The notes under the pieces were generated by a model, which saw only the letters and a list, made by a program, of their open reading frames with translations, did no database searches and had not been told where the DNA came from. A stretch of DNA of 64,000 nucleotides from positions 38,726 to 102,725 of the forward strand of contig NZ_JAKGAN010000010.1 in NCBI RefSeq assembly GCF_023061135.1, in the 5' to 3' direction. A program made the position numbers and the translations under genes. Every line of letters starts with the position of its first letter. Position 1 is the stretch's first letter. Shown piece after piece: positions 1 through 9,191 of the stretch. The DNA is from Chromohalobacter sarecensis (GTDB lineage Bacteria > Pseudomonadota > Gammaproteobacteria > Pseudomonadales > Halomonadaceae).

Positions 1-1866
1 CCGGACAATGACCAGGCGCTCAAGACCCAGATATCGAGTCTCTCCAATCTGGGAGCTCATCGCCGCGCCGAGCAGCTGCGAGAGGAATACCAACCGAATT
101 GGCCACAGGCTACACAGCATCGCTTCGATGCCGATGTGGCGACGGTGGCGATCCGCGATGGCACACAGGAGCAGGCTCGTCTCGAGCGTCGGCATCACTA
201 TGCGACGAGCAATACCGAGTTGGAAAAGTCGCTCGACTCACTGAATGCCAATCTCGAGCGCTTCCCGCCGGGTAGCGAAGCCAGTCTGCGGACGCGCTTC
301 GACAGGCTGGTGGTATTGCGTCAATTGAACCGCTTCGAGGCGGTGATCGATGACTACCAGGCCTTACAGCGTGAATCGGCCAATGTGCCGACCTATGCCA
401 AGGGCCCGGTCGCTGATGCCTATCTGGCGCGTCATCAACCCCAAACTGCGGCGCGGCTCTATCGTGAAGTTATTGACGCCAATCCCCAGGCACCGCTATC
501 GGTGCGTACCGGTTACTACTACGCGTTGATCGAAAGCGAAGACTACGAGGGCGCCGAGCAACAACTGGCGCGCCTGAATGATCGGACCCCGACGTGGCGC
601 TATCGTGAGAACGAGACAGCGGCGCCGGTTCCCAACTGGGAACGCAGTGAAATCGATCGCCTCCAGGTCCGCGACGCGGCGTATCGAAATCATGAAGATG
701 TTGCGCTTGATAGGGCCACTACGCTGTATCGAGCGGCACCTCGCAACACCGATGTCATCAATGCCCTGGCCACCGCCGAGCGTGCCCGTGGTTGGTACCA
801 ACAAGCGCAGACAACGATCGCCCTGGCCAAGGGGTACGCCCCGAACGATAAGGCCACGCGTCTGAATATCGCCGAGAACGCCCAGGATCTCGAAGCGTTT
901 CCGCGTTGGCGGGCGACCAGCGAGGCCTTGGCTGAGCAGTTTCCGAGCGATTCGGCGGTACGCCGTAATCGGCTCGAATGGCTGGATCGTCAGCACTTCT
1001 CCGTCGAGGGGCAGGGCAATGTCGGCAGCTCTCACGGTGGTGATGCCGTTAACGGGAGCCAGGATGGCGATTACCAACTGCGCCTGAACTCACCCTGGAG
1101 CGAGGGAGGCTATCGGGCCTATGTCGAGCAGTCCTATCAATGGGGCGAATACGATGAGGGCGCCGAACGCCATGGTCGCCAGGGTCTGGGGGTAGAACGC
1201 CAGTGGCTGCGTCGACACTGGTGGGCGGCGTTGAGCGGTGAGCGTCTCAATGATGACCTTGGCCTCGATCTCGGCTGGTCGCAATGGCTTGGCGATCATT
1301 GGCAATACCAGTTACGCACCCAGACGCAATCGCCCGAAACGCCGCTGCGTGCCGAGCGTGACGATCTGGACGGGCGTCTCTATCAGACGCAAGTCACCTG
1401 GCGCCAGAATGAATCCCGCGAAGCCACGCTCACGTTGGGCGCACTGGATATCAGCGATGGCAACCTGCGCAGCGATATCTCGGCCGACCTGACCCAGCGC
1501 ATTCAGGCCAGTGCCCATCATCAGACCCGGCTGATTGGTTCGCTGTCGGCTGAACACAACCGCGATGTCGACGCCGATTATTACAATCCCGAAAACCAGC
1601 GCACGGCAGGTATTACGCTTGAGCACGACTGGCTGACCTGGCGTCGCTACGAGCGCTCCTTGACCCAGAATCTCGCGCTGGGCGCGGCGTCGGAATGGGA
1701 AAGCGGCTATGGCGGTGCGCCGGGTTACGAGGCCTCCTATGGCCATACCTGGCAATTAACGCGGACCTGGTCGATCAATTACGGCATCGGCTGGGAAAGC
1801 CATGCCTATGAAGGCGAGCGCGAGAAGCGCTGGTATGGACAGTTCGGTTTCGAGGGGGTGCTGTAA
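1..1866 (+). CDS. pgaA: PgaA, PNAG outer-membrane export porin (5' end cut by window)
   Basis: Exports poly-beta-1,6-N-acetylglucosamine through the outer membrane. The frame is open from base 1, so the true start lies outside. About the first 270 visible residues are helical TPR-like repeats (for example the QAQTTIALAKGYAPND region). The rest is an aromatic-rich, alternating beta-barrel with many W/Y/R residues, ending in YGQFGFEGVL. The TPR-then-barrel order is the known PgaA layout. The stop overlaps the pgaB start by one base (TAATG), showing translational coupling in a pgaABCD operon. The GTG at 136 is internal and not the real start. The family identity also rests on the three downstream pga genes. 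Confidence 0.9.
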   Translation, partial: PDNDQALKTQISSLSNLGAHRRAEQLREEYQPNWPQATQHRFDADVATVAIRDGTQEQARLERRHHYATSNTELEKSLDSLNANLERFPPGSEASLRTRFDRLVVLRQLNRFEAVIDDYQALQRESANVPTYAKGPVADAYLARHQPQTAARLYREVIDANPQAPLSVRTGYYYALIESEDYEGAEQQLARLNDRTPTWRYRENETAAPVPNWERSEIDRLQVRDAAYRNHEDVALDRATTLYRAAPRNTDVINALATAERARGWYQQAQTTIALAKGYAPNDKATRLNIAENAQDLEAFPRWRATSEALAEQFPSDSAVRRNRLEWLDRQHFSVEGQGNVGSSHGGDAVNGSQDGDYQLRLNSPWSEGGYRAYVEQSYQWGEYDEGAERHGRQGLGVERQWLRRHWWAALSGERLNDDLGLDLGWSQWLGDHWQYQLRTQTQSPETPLRAERDDLDGRLYQTQVTWRQNESREATLTLGALDISDGNLRSDISADLTQRIQASAHHQTRLIGSLSAEHNRDVDADYYNPENQRTAGITLEHDWLTWRRYERSLTQNLALGAASEWESGYGGAPGYEASYGHTWQLTRTWSINYGIGWESHAYEGEREKRWYGQFGFEGVL

Positions 1867-3971
1867 TGCCGTCGCTGGTATCAATATTGCTGCTCGGCGT
1901 GGGGTTGCTGATAGCCTGCCCCAGTGTGGCCGAGACGCCGACTGCGCCGTCCCCGAGCGAGCCCGCTGCCTCGGCCAATGTGCAGATACCCGAGGGTCAT
2001 TTCGTGACGCTCGGGTTTCATGATGTGCGTGAGGCTGCTCAGCCAGCGGTGGGGCGCGATCCCTATGCGATCAGTCATCAGCGGCTGGCGGCGTGGTTCG
2101 ATTGGATGCTGGCGCATGACTGGCATCCGGTGTCGTTAGACGACATTCAGGCGGCACGCCAAGGCAAGCGGCCGCTGCCCTCGAACGCCGTCCTGCTGAG
2201 TTTCGACGATGGCCTGGAAAGCTTCTATCGTCGCGTGTATCCGCTACTACAAGCCTACGACTATCCGGCGCTCTTCGCTGTCGAGACCGGATGGCTCGAG
2301 CGGGTCCGCAAGGGCGAAAGCGTGGCATCGCGCGATACCGCTCAACTGGCGGAAAATCTGGGTAACGCGGCGAGCGACGCGCGTGACGGTACCGCCAGAG
2401 ATGAAATCCAGTACAACGGTGCCACGCGCGGCCAGGCAGGCTTCGTCACCTGGGAGCAGGTGCGTGCTATGCAGGCCTCGGGGTTGGTCGAGATTGCTAC
2501 TCACACCCATGATCTGCACCGTGGCATTCGCGCCAACCCGCAGGGCAACGTCGAGCCGGCTGCGCTGGCGCGGCGTTACGATCCGGCGAGCGGTGAGTAT
2601 GAAGACGAGGCCGCGTATCGCCAGCGCATTCACGATGACCTGGTGCAGAGCGCCGATGTGATCGCGTCGAACACGGGCGTGCGCCCGAGGACCGTGGTCT
2701 GGCCGTATGGTGCTACCAATGCCGAGACCGAGGCGATCGCGCGTGATGCCGGCTTTGATTTCACCTTCAATCTAGGTGACCGGCGCCTGCCGACCCCCGC
2801 CTCGGGGCCTGACTTCGGGCGCATGCTGGTCATGGACAATCCCACGCCGGTGGATATCGAAGCACAGGTCGCGCAGACGCTCGACCCACCGACACGTAGC
2901 CAGCGTGCCGTGCAGGTCGATCTCGACATGCTCTACGATGACGATCCCGACCAGGTCCATGCCAACCTGAGCGCGCTGCTCGATCGCATCAAGGCGATGC
3001 AGGTGCGCACGGTCTATCTGCAGGCATTCGCCGACCCGGACGGCGATGGCACCGCCTCATCGCTGTATTTCCCCAACGATCATCTGCCGGTACGCGCCGA
3101 TCTGTTCAACCGCGTCGCCTGGCAACTCAAGACGCGCGCCGGGGTAGATGTGTATGCCTGGCTACCCTTGCTGGCCTTCGACCTGCCGGATGCCTCTCGG
3201 CAGCGTCGCTTGCAGGTTCGGGTGCACGAGGCCAATGGCGAAAGTCGCGTTGCCGAGCGTGCCTATCGACGCCTGAGTCCGTTTCGTCCCGAGGCGCAGG
3301 CGCTTGTACAAGATATCTATGCGGATCTGGCCCGCAGCACGCCGAGTATCGACGGTATCTTGATCCACGACGACGCCTATCTGGCCGCAGACGAGGACGC
3401 TCAGGCCTGCTGGCGCAAGGCTCGTTGGCCGGATAGTGGTCGCCGGATTACCGATTGCAAGCTGAGCGCGCGGGACAAGACCCAGGCGCTGATCGACTTC
3501 GGTGAGCAGGCGCTCGACGGGGCGCGGCACTACGCCAACCTGAGCAATCGCTTTCGCGTGGCGCGTAATCTCTATGCGCGTGTCGTGCTCGACCCAAGCG
3601 CGGAAGCGCGTTTCTCCCAGGCGCTGGGGCCCTTTCTTGAGCATTACGACGACGTCGCTCTGATGGCGATGCCCTATCTGGATGGAACCGAAAAGCCGGC
3701 GAAAGAGTGGCTGGATACGCTAGTGGACCGGGTACAGCGCTACCCACGCGGTCTCGATAAAACGGTGTTCGAGCTGCAGACCTATGATTGGGAGCGCGAT
3801 GAATGGATCGCGCCAACGCGCCTGCGTGACTGGATGCATCAGCTCGTGCGTCGTGGTGCGCTCAATCTGGCGTATTATCCGGATGACTTCATCACTGGCA
3901 AGCCGGCGTTTCAGCCCACGTTCGAAGGCATGAGCCTCAACGAGTTTCCCCACCGCCGGAGCCAGCCATGA
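1866..3971 (+). CDS. pgaB: PgaB, poly-beta-1,6-GlcNAc N-deacetylase
   Basis: Partially deacetylates PNAG in the periplasm before export. 701 residues. The N-terminus is hydrophobic, with a possible lipobox LIAC at Cys18, as in lipoprotein PgaB of E. coli; however no basic n-region is visible, and cleavage after SVA by signal peptidase I is an alternative. The polysaccharide-deacetylase domain has the SFDDG motif (Asp114/Asp115) and a His213-x4-His218 pair (HTHDLH), matching the metal site of the family. After residue ~330 comes the glycoside-hydrolase-like C-terminal domain with LIHDDAYL. The ATGA overlap with pgaC shows coupling. Confidence 0.93.
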   Translation: MPSLVSILLLGVGLLIACPSVAETPTAPSPSEPAASANVQIPEGHFVTLGFHDVREAAQPAVGRDPYAISHQRLAAWFDWMLAHDWHPVSLDDIQAARQGKRPLPSNAVLLSFDDGLESFYRRVYPLLQAYDYPALFAVETGWLERVRKGESVASRDTAQLAENLGNAASDARDGTARDEIQYNGATRGQAGFVTWEQVRAMQASGLVEIATHTHDLHRGIRANPQGNVEPAALARRYDPASGEYEDEAAYRQRIHDDLVQSADVIASNTGVRPRTVVWPYGATNAETEAIARDAGFDFTFNLGDRRLPTPASGPDFGRMLVMDNPTPVDIEAQVAQTLDPPTRSQRAVQVDLDMLYDDDPDQVHANLSALLDRIKAMQVRTVYLQAFADPDGDGTASSLYFPNDHLPVRADLFNRVAWQLKTRAGVDVYAWLPLLAFDLPDASRQRRLQVRVHEANGESRVAERAYRRLSPFRPEAQALVQDIYADLARSTPSIDGILIHDDAYLAADEDAQACWRKARWPDSGRRITDCKLSARDKTQALIDFGEQALDGARHYANLSNRFRVARNLYARVVLDPSAEARFSQALGPFLEHYDDVALMAMPYLDGTEKPAKEWLDTLVDRVQRYPRGLDKTVFELQTYDWERDEWIAPTRLRDWMHQLVRRGALNLAYYPDDFITGKPAFQPTFEGMSLNEFPHRRSQP

Positions 3972-5266
3972 TCGATGCACTCGTTGCCTGGATACTGACC
4001 ATCGACTGGCGCGACACGATGTTCGGTTTTGCGTTCTATTACCCGATCTTCATGGCCTGGATGTGGATCATCGGCGGACTCTGGTTCTACCTGCGGCGTG
4101 AACGCGGGAAGGATACGACGCCGCGCCTCGAGGAGTTGGGAGCGAATGCACCACCGGTCAGCATCGTTATTCCCTGTCACGACGAAGCGGCCCAGGTCGA
4201 ACAGACGATTGCCTATGCGTTGGCGACGCGTTATCCGCACTTCGATGTCATCGCCGTCAATGACGGTAGTCAAGACGATACGGGTGCCATTCTCGATCGA
4301 TTGGCGGCAGACAACGAACGCCTGCGGGTCATCCATTTCGCGGCCAACCAAGGCAAGGCCGTGGCATTGCGCGCCGGCACGCTTGCGGCCCGCAGCGATT
4401 ATCTGGTGACCATCGATGGCGATGCCTTGTTGCACCCCTATGCCGTCTACTGGATGATGCGCCATCTGACCGGTGGGCCTCGCGTGGGCGCGGTGACCGG
4501 CAATCCCCGCATCCTCAATCGCTCGACGCTGCTGGGCAAGATCCAGGTCGGCGAATTTTCCTCTATCATCGGCCTGATAAAGCGTGCCCAGCGCACCTAT
4601 GGCCGTATTTTTACCGTCTCCGGGGTGGTGACGGGATTCAACCGCGCCGCGTTGGATAGTGTGGGCTATTGGCACGCTGACATGGTGACGGAGGATATCG
4701 ATATCTCGTGGCGCTTGCAGATGGATCATTGGGATATTCGCTTCGAACCCGAGGCGCTCTGTTACATCTATATGCCGGAAACACTCAAGGGGCTCTGGCA
4801 GCAACGCCTGCGTTGGGCCCAGGGCGGTGTCGAAGTGATGATGCGTTATGGCCGAAGCCTATTCGCCTGGCGGCAACGGCGTTTCTGGGGCGTGGCGATC
4901 GAGTACTTCACCAGCTTGATCTGGGCCTATGTGATGCTGGCGATCGCCGTGTTGTTTTGCTTGGGCCCATTCGTATCTCTGCCGCAGGAGTGGCAAGTGC
5001 ATACGCTGCTGCCACAGTGGAATGGTCTGCTGCTCGGCGCGACGTGTCTGCTCCAGTTCCTGGTCAGCCTGGTGATCGATCAACGCTATGAGCGGACGGG
5101 ATTCCTGCGCCATTATTTCTGGGTGATCTGGTATCCCTTGCTGTATTGGACGCTATCGACGCTCACTGCGGTGGTCGCCGTGCCCAAGGGGCTGTGTGGC
5201 GCGCGATGCCAGCGTGCTCGGTGGCGCAGTCCGGATCGCGGCATCCAAGCCGGCAGGGAGGAATGA
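3968..5266 (+). CDS. pgaC: PgaC, poly-beta-1,6-GlcNAc synthase (GT2)
   Basis: Inner-membrane family-2 glycosyltransferase that polymerises UDP-GlcNAc into PNAG. 432 residues. There is an N-terminal membrane segment around residues 20-42. The catalytic core carries Asp99 (VNDGSQDD), DGD at 150-152, TED at 241-243 and QQRLRW at 278-283, the processive-synthase signature. Further membrane helices lie at about 303-335 and 345-395. The C-terminus ARWRSPDRGI is typical of PgaC. In E. coli the PgaC-PgaD complex is activated by c-di-GMP, which makes the two nearby GGDEF-EAL genes notable. Confidence 0.95.
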   Translation: MIDALVAWILTIDWRDTMFGFAFYYPIFMAWMWIIGGLWFYLRRERGKDTTPRLEELGANAPPVSIVIPCHDEAAQVEQTIAYALATRYPHFDVIAVNDGSQDDTGAILDRLAADNERLRVIHFAANQGKAVALRAGTLAARSDYLVTIDGDALLHPYAVYWMMRHLTGGPRVGAVTGNPRILNRSTLLGKIQVGEFSSIIGLIKRAQRTYGRIFTVSGVVTGFNRAALDSVGYWHADMVTEDIDISWRLQMDHWDIRFEPEALCYIYMPETLKGLWQQRLRWAQGGVEVMMRYGRSLFAWRQRRFWGVAIEYFTSLIWAYVMLAIAVLFCLGPFVSLPQEWQVHTLLPQWNGLLLGATCLLQFLVSLVIDQRYERTGFLRHYFWVIWYPLLYWTLSTLTAVVAVPKGLCGARCQRARWRSPDRGIQAGREE

Positions 5267-5269
5267 TCG

Positions 5270-5767
5270 ATGGACGATAACGCCGATACGCATAGCGCGT
5301 TAAAACTGCCCAACATCATTTATCGTCCCGACCTGCAGTCGCGTCGTCAGCGTGGCCTGTTTGCATTGTTGGCAGGCGTGGGCTGGCTGATATGGCTCTA
5401 CTTGTTCCTCCCCTTGTCGACTCTGTTGGGATGGGCCTTCGGTAGCGAACGTTTTCAGGCCTATGTGATCGACGGCCACGAGCACAGTTGGTCATCGCTG
5501 ATGATCTATGCTGTGACCGTCGTGCTGGCGGGAGCGGCGTTGCTGATATGGGCTTTCTATAATTATCGCCGCTTTCGGAATGCCGATCGCCGCCGCCCGC
5601 CATCCCCGCTGACGACTGAACGCCTGGCGACTTCCTTCGGGGTGGACGAGGCGCAGGTGGCACGGCTTCAGCAGGGGCGTGTGGCGACGCTATATCATGA
5701 TGCCGAGGGTCATATCATCGATATCGAGATGAGATCGACACCGCATCGTGAGAATGGCGAACGATAG
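5270..5767 (+). CDS. pgaD: PgaD, PNAG synthase accessory membrane protein
   Basis: Small inner-membrane partner of PgaC, needed for polymerisation and for c-di-GMP response in E. coli. 165 residues with two hydrophobic segments (about 24-50 and 73-97) followed by the basic stretch YNYRRFRNADRR, the usual PgaD layout. The C-terminus is cytoplasmic and charged. It starts 3 bases after the pgaC stop and is preceded by AGGGAGGAA. It is the last gene of the operon. Identification rests on operon position plus topology, since PgaD sequences diverge strongly. Confidence 0.88.
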   Translation: MDDNADTHSALKLPNIIYRPDLQSRRQRGLFALLAGVGWLIWLYLFLPLSTLLGWAFGSERFQAYVIDGHEHSWSSLMIYAVTVVLAGAALLIWAFYNYRRFRNADRRRPPSPLTTERLATSFGVDEAQVARLQQGRVATLYHDAEGHIIDIEMRSTPHRENGER

Positions 5768-5787
5768 TTAGAGGCTGAGTGTACCGC

Positions 5788-5920
5788 TCAAGGCTTGAGT
5801 CCCAGGCGTTTGCCCAGGCGATGCAGGTTGCCGCTATCCGTCCGCAGCGTGCGTGCGGTGGCGGCCCAGTTGCTGAATCTTGCCTTCCTGTAGCACGCGC
5901 AACAGCTTGGGCTGCACGGC
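5788..5920 (-). pseudogene. Remnant of a NorR-like sigma-54 activator
   Basis: Read on the minus strand, 5917-5864 encodes VQPKLLRVLQEGKIQQLG, the end of the AAA+ core of NtrC-class regulators. From 5871 to 5791, in another frame, it encodes NWAATARTL followed by SGNLHRLGKRLGLKP and a stop, the Fis-type helix-turn-helix end seen in NorR-like proteins. Roughly 150 residues that normally separate these two blocks are missing, and the join is frameshifted, so this is an internally deleted relic. No start or upstream ATPase sequence was found. The NorR assignment rests on the NLHRL-KRLGL ending. Confidence 0.72.
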
Positions 5921-5992
5921 GTCATCATGAGTTCTTCGGGCCGGCCGAGCCGTTGGCGGATATCGCCTGAGGCATGGGGCTGATGTTCTAAA

Positions 5993-6028
5993 CGCAAAAC
6001 GCCACGCCATCCGGCGTGGCGTTTTGCG
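5993..6028. terminator. Bidirectional terminator between pgaD and the dioxygenase gene
   Basis: Perfect 16-bp inverted repeat (5993-6008 and 6013-6028) with a 4-base loop. The arms contain runs of A and T, so it can work for pga on the plus strand and for the 6128-6922 gene on the minus strand. Confidence 0.8.
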
Positions 6029-6127
6029 TGATGTGTCAGGCATGGCGCCTGGCGGGCGTCGCTTTCAAGGAAGGATGAAGAGCGTCGGGACGACCCCGGC
6101 GCTTGCCCGATCAATATTGGTGTAGGA

Positions 6128-6922
6128 TCAGCAAGTCTCGTTGAGCACTGCCTCGGGAAAGTGCCGACGCAGAATCTGGTTCTGAAACGCATCCACGAAG
6201 CGGCTGTTGATGATGATGATGAAGCGCTCGAAGGGCGCTCCGGCATCTTCCTGGTGAATGCCGTCCACGCTGTGGAAGAGGCGGTCGTCACGTAGGTGTA
6301 GAATATCGCCGGGGGCGAGAGTCGTGTCGGCCAGGAGCGAAGTGCCCGCCTTGTCGGCATAGAGATGGTTATCGCCCCCGGCGACATTGTGACGACTCAA
6401 CACCAGGATGCTCAGCGCCTTGCAGCCGTCGGCATGAATCCCCTGACCCTGCAGGGGATCTATCATGCCTTCACCACGCACGCCGGTTATCTGCATCAGG
6501 ATGGGCTCGTTAGGCTTCAGATCCCAGAGCCGCGACCAGGCACGCACGAAGGCTTTTACATCCGGACGGGCCATGAATGCCGGCGTCAGTGGCTCATAGT
6601 AGCGCAGCCGGTCCGCCATGCTCTCGGCGTCATTGAAGGCGCCGCCTTGAGCCATTGGGCAATGGCCCATATCGACGACCTCGTCACGTTCATCCAGCGT
6701 CAGCCAGGACATGCGTTTCCAGCGGCGATTGACATAGGGGTCTCGGGGCAAGTCGGCGGTGAATGCCTGCCAGGCCTCGAGATCAATCCGCGAGCGCACC
6801 TCGGTTTGAGCCCAGTCCTGCTGTTGCAAGTCGTGGGTGACCGCCGGCGGCCAGTAGTCGGCAGCCGGATCGGCGGGTAGGGTGGCGGGATTGAAGCCAT
6901 ACTTGAGAGTGTCGAGTGTCAT
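6128..6922 (-). CDS. 2-oxoglutarate/Fe(II) dioxygenase, amino-acid hydroxylase-like
   Basis: 264 residues, similar in layout to the 2OG-Fe oxygenase family that includes Bacillus L-isoleucine 4-hydroxylase (PF10014 type). The metal triad is visible: His-x-Asp in GIHADGCKAL and a distal His in RLFHSVDGIH, followed by ERFIIIINSR, whose Arg is suited to binding 2-oxoglutarate. The start at 6922 (MTLDTLKYG) is chosen because GGAG sits 8 bases upstream; the frame runs further upstream without a better site. Transcribed alone, towards the shared terminator at 5993-6028. The substrate is unknown; a free amino acid is the family precedent. No transport or biosynthesis partner is adjacent. Confidence 0.8.
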   Translation of the reverse strand: MTLDTLKYGFNPATLPADPAADYWPPAVTHDLQQQDWAQTEVRSRIDLEAWQAFTADLPRDPYVNRRWKRMSWLTLDERDEVVDMGHCPMAQGGAFNDAESMADRLRYYEPLTPAFMARPDVKAFVRAWSRLWDLKPNEPILMQITGVRGEGMIDPLQGQGIHADGCKALSILVLSRHNVAGGDNHLYADKAGTSLLADTTLAPGDILHLRDDRLFHSVDGIHQEDAGAPFERFIIIINSRFVDAFQNQILRRHFPEAVLNETC

Positions 6923-7011
6923 GCGATTTTCTCCATTACAGGGAGTGAGATTGCCAGGAAATTGCCTGGGCACCCCGGAAAGGAGAATATCTGCTGCGAA
7001 ATGTCAAAAAA

Positions 7012-7022
7012 TGTACAAAACC
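7012..7022 (+). promoter_or_regulatory. TGTACAAAAC-type element, candidate regulator site
   Basis: TGTACAAAACC lies in the 256-base gap between the dioxygenase gene and the PAS-GGDEF-EAL gene. The same TGTACAAAAC string, in the same orientation to its gene, precedes the MerR/LitR-like gene (22305-22295). It is only a shared motif; binding is inferred. The rest of the gap shows AT-rich promoter-like DNA and no gene. Confidence 0.3.
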
Positions 7023-7193
7023 TGTCATATTATTTTGACGTTGATCACGATTCGTGTCGCCAGATGACAACGCAGGCGGAGCCGGTGTGACGTGTAGAGG
7101 CACTCTTGCGTATGCCGTTAAGGTGAGATGGTGCGAAGGTGCCAGCTGGTCTCATGATGCGAGCAACAACATCTTTCGATGATGGGAAAGTGG

Positions 7194-9020
7194 ATGAGCG
7201 GTCACGATTTCGTTTTCCGACGCTGGCTGGTGCGTCGGTGGCAACAGCTCAGGGCGCGATGGCCAGATACTCACAGCGGGAACGTTCGGGACGATATCGA
7301 GCTCGTGCGGCGTCAGTATCTGGAGAGCGAGCAGCGCTTCCGAGCTCTGCTGGAGAGCCTGCCCAGAGTGGCGGTCCAGGGCTATGATCGCGAGCGCTGC
7401 GTGATCTACTGGAACGAGGCCAGCGCTCGGCTCTACGGTTATAGCGCTGCGGAGGCGCAGGGCCAACCGTTGGAAAAGCTGATTATCCCGGCGTCCATGC
7501 GTGAGTCGGTGGTTCAGGCGCATCAGGCCTGGGTGAGAAAAGGGATTGAAATTCCGGCGGAAGAGCTCGAGCTTCAGCACAAGAGTGGAGGGCCGGTGCC
7601 GGTTTTCTCCCATCACGTGATGCTCGGCGAGCACACCGAGAATCCCCTGATGTTCTGTGTCGACGTGGATCTTTCGGATCAGAAGCAGGCGTATCGCGAG
7701 CTGGATTTTGCCACGCGCTTCGATGCCTTGACGCGTTTGCCCAATCGCCAGACCTTCGAAGCACAGCTGGACGAGGCTATTGCTCATTGTCGCAGACAGG
7801 ATGCGGGGATAGTGCTGGTCTATCTGGATATCGACGATTTCGTGGCAGTCAATGATGCCCTCGGCTATGAACAGGGCGACCGGTTGCTGATCGAGCTGAC
7901 GCGGCGGTTGCATAAGGTGACAAGGGCGTCAGACATCATGTCGCGGCTCTCCGGCGACGAATTCGTGATCGCCTTCCCTATGTCCCGTCGCAAGGAGGTG
8001 CTCCTGCAACTGATCCATAAGATCGAGCAGGCCCTTCACTCTCCTTTCCTGGTGGATGGTTCTAGGCACCAAGTGACGGCCTGTCTGGGGATCAGCTTTT
8101 ATCCGGAAAACGGCGAAACGGCTCGCGAACTAATCCGCAATGCTGACGTGGCCAAGAACCGGGCCAAGCTCGATGGTCCTGGTAGCGTATGGTTCTACGA
8201 TCAGCAGCTGCATGACCAACTGCTCCATCAGCACCGGCTGGTCGATCGGCTGGCGAATGCCCTGGACAGTGGAGAGCTCTCGCTGCACTACCAGCCGCAG
8301 GTGTCTGCCGCGAGCGGGCGTATCGACAATCTCGAGGCGCTGCTGCGTTGGCAGCCGGCGGAGGGCCCGCCGATCTCACCGGCCGAGTTCATTCCTCTCG
8401 CCGAACGCTCCGACCTGATCCATCGTCTCGGTGATTGGGTCATGGAAACCGCCTGTCAGCAGCGCGTGCTGTGGCGGGATGCCGGGTTGGCCATCGGACG
8501 CATCGATATCAACTTCTCCGGTCGACAGATGAGTCGGCCGGACGTCTTCCAGCGCTTCGAAGATTGCTTGGCGCGCCATGGTCTGGGCCCGCAGGATATA
8601 GGGCTGGAACTCACCGAGAATGTGCTTATCGAGGCTGACGATCGTATCCTGAGGGGATTGCGCCGTCTTCATGACCTGGGCTTTCGTATCGCCATCGATG
8701 ATTTCGGCACCGGCTATTCGTCGCTGAGCTACCTCAAGCACTTTCCGGTCACGGCACTCAAGATCGACCGTACCTTCGTGCGGGACGCCCCGGATCAGCC
8801 CAAGGACCGCGCGATCATGGAGGCTGCGATCTTCATCGGCCACCGCCTGGGCCTAGAGGTCGTGGCCGAAGGGGTCGAGAATCGTGAGCAACTCGCGCTG
8901 ATCCGGGAGATGCGCTGTGACTTAGTCCAGGGGTTCTATTTCTTCCGCCCCATGCCCACTGTGGAAATGGAGCGCGTGCTGGGCGGTCTGGTGACGGGAG
9001 ACCCCGGGATTTCGGGCTGA
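7194..9020 (+). CDS. PAS-GGDEF-EAL c-di-GMP turnover protein
   Basis: 608 residues from the chosen ATG at 7194, preceded by GGGAAAG; an ATG 15 bases upstream lacks a ribosome site. There is no membrane segment. The PAS domain is at about 45-165, GGDEF at 170-325 and EAL at 340-600. The GGDEF signature is SGDEF (residues 253-257), a variant found in active cyclases. The EAL site looks intact: NLEALLRW (EAL at 381-383), ELTEN, DDFGTGYSS, AEGVEN and QGFYFFRP. It may therefore make and degrade c-di-GMP, with the phosphodiesterase the safer prediction. It is monocistronic, 1.4 kb from the pga operon. Confidence 0.9.
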   Translation: MSGHDFVFRRWLVRRWQQLRARWPDTHSGNVRDDIELVRRQYLESEQRFRALLESLPRVAVQGYDRERCVIYWNEASARLYGYSAAEAQGQPLEKLIIPASMRESVVQAHQAWVRKGIEIPAEELELQHKSGGPVPVFSHHVMLGEHTENPLMFCVDVDLSDQKQAYRELDFATRFDALTRLPNRQTFEAQLDEAIAHCRRQDAGIVLVYLDIDDFVAVNDALGYEQGDRLLIELTRRLHKVTRASDIMSRLSGDEFVIAFPMSRRKEVLLQLIHKIEQALHSPFLVDGSRHQVTACLGISFYPENGETARELIRNADVAKNRAKLDGPGSVWFYDQQLHDQLLHQHRLVDRLANALDSGELSLHYQPQVSAASGRIDNLEALLRWQPAEGPPISPAEFIPLAERSDLIHRLGDWVMETACQQRVLWRDAGLAIGRIDINFSGRQMSRPDVFQRFEDCLARHGLGPQDIGLELTENVLIEADDRILRGLRRLHDLGFRIAIDDFGTGYSSLSYLKHFPVTALKIDRTFVRDAPDQPKDRAIMEAAIFIGHRLGLEVVAEGVENREQLALIREMRCDLVQGFYFFRPMPTVEMERVLGGLVTGDPGISG

Positions 9021-9191
9021 GTCCGTCGTCTGCTTGGCGTAGAATGTCAGCCTTGCACGCGACCACGGTGACAGGTCGTCTCCGTGCGCCGCCTGTGGCG
9101 GATGATAGATAATACGGCGATGGGCGAGTATGTGCCCCTGCCGATGAGGTGGCCGACGAATCGAGGAGACGAGCATGCGAAAGGAGAAGCC

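Noticed and set aside
3304..3311. TTGTACAA inside pgaB
   Set aside because: Same palindrome as the candidate light-cluster box, but in the middle of a coding region and far from any start, so taken as chance.
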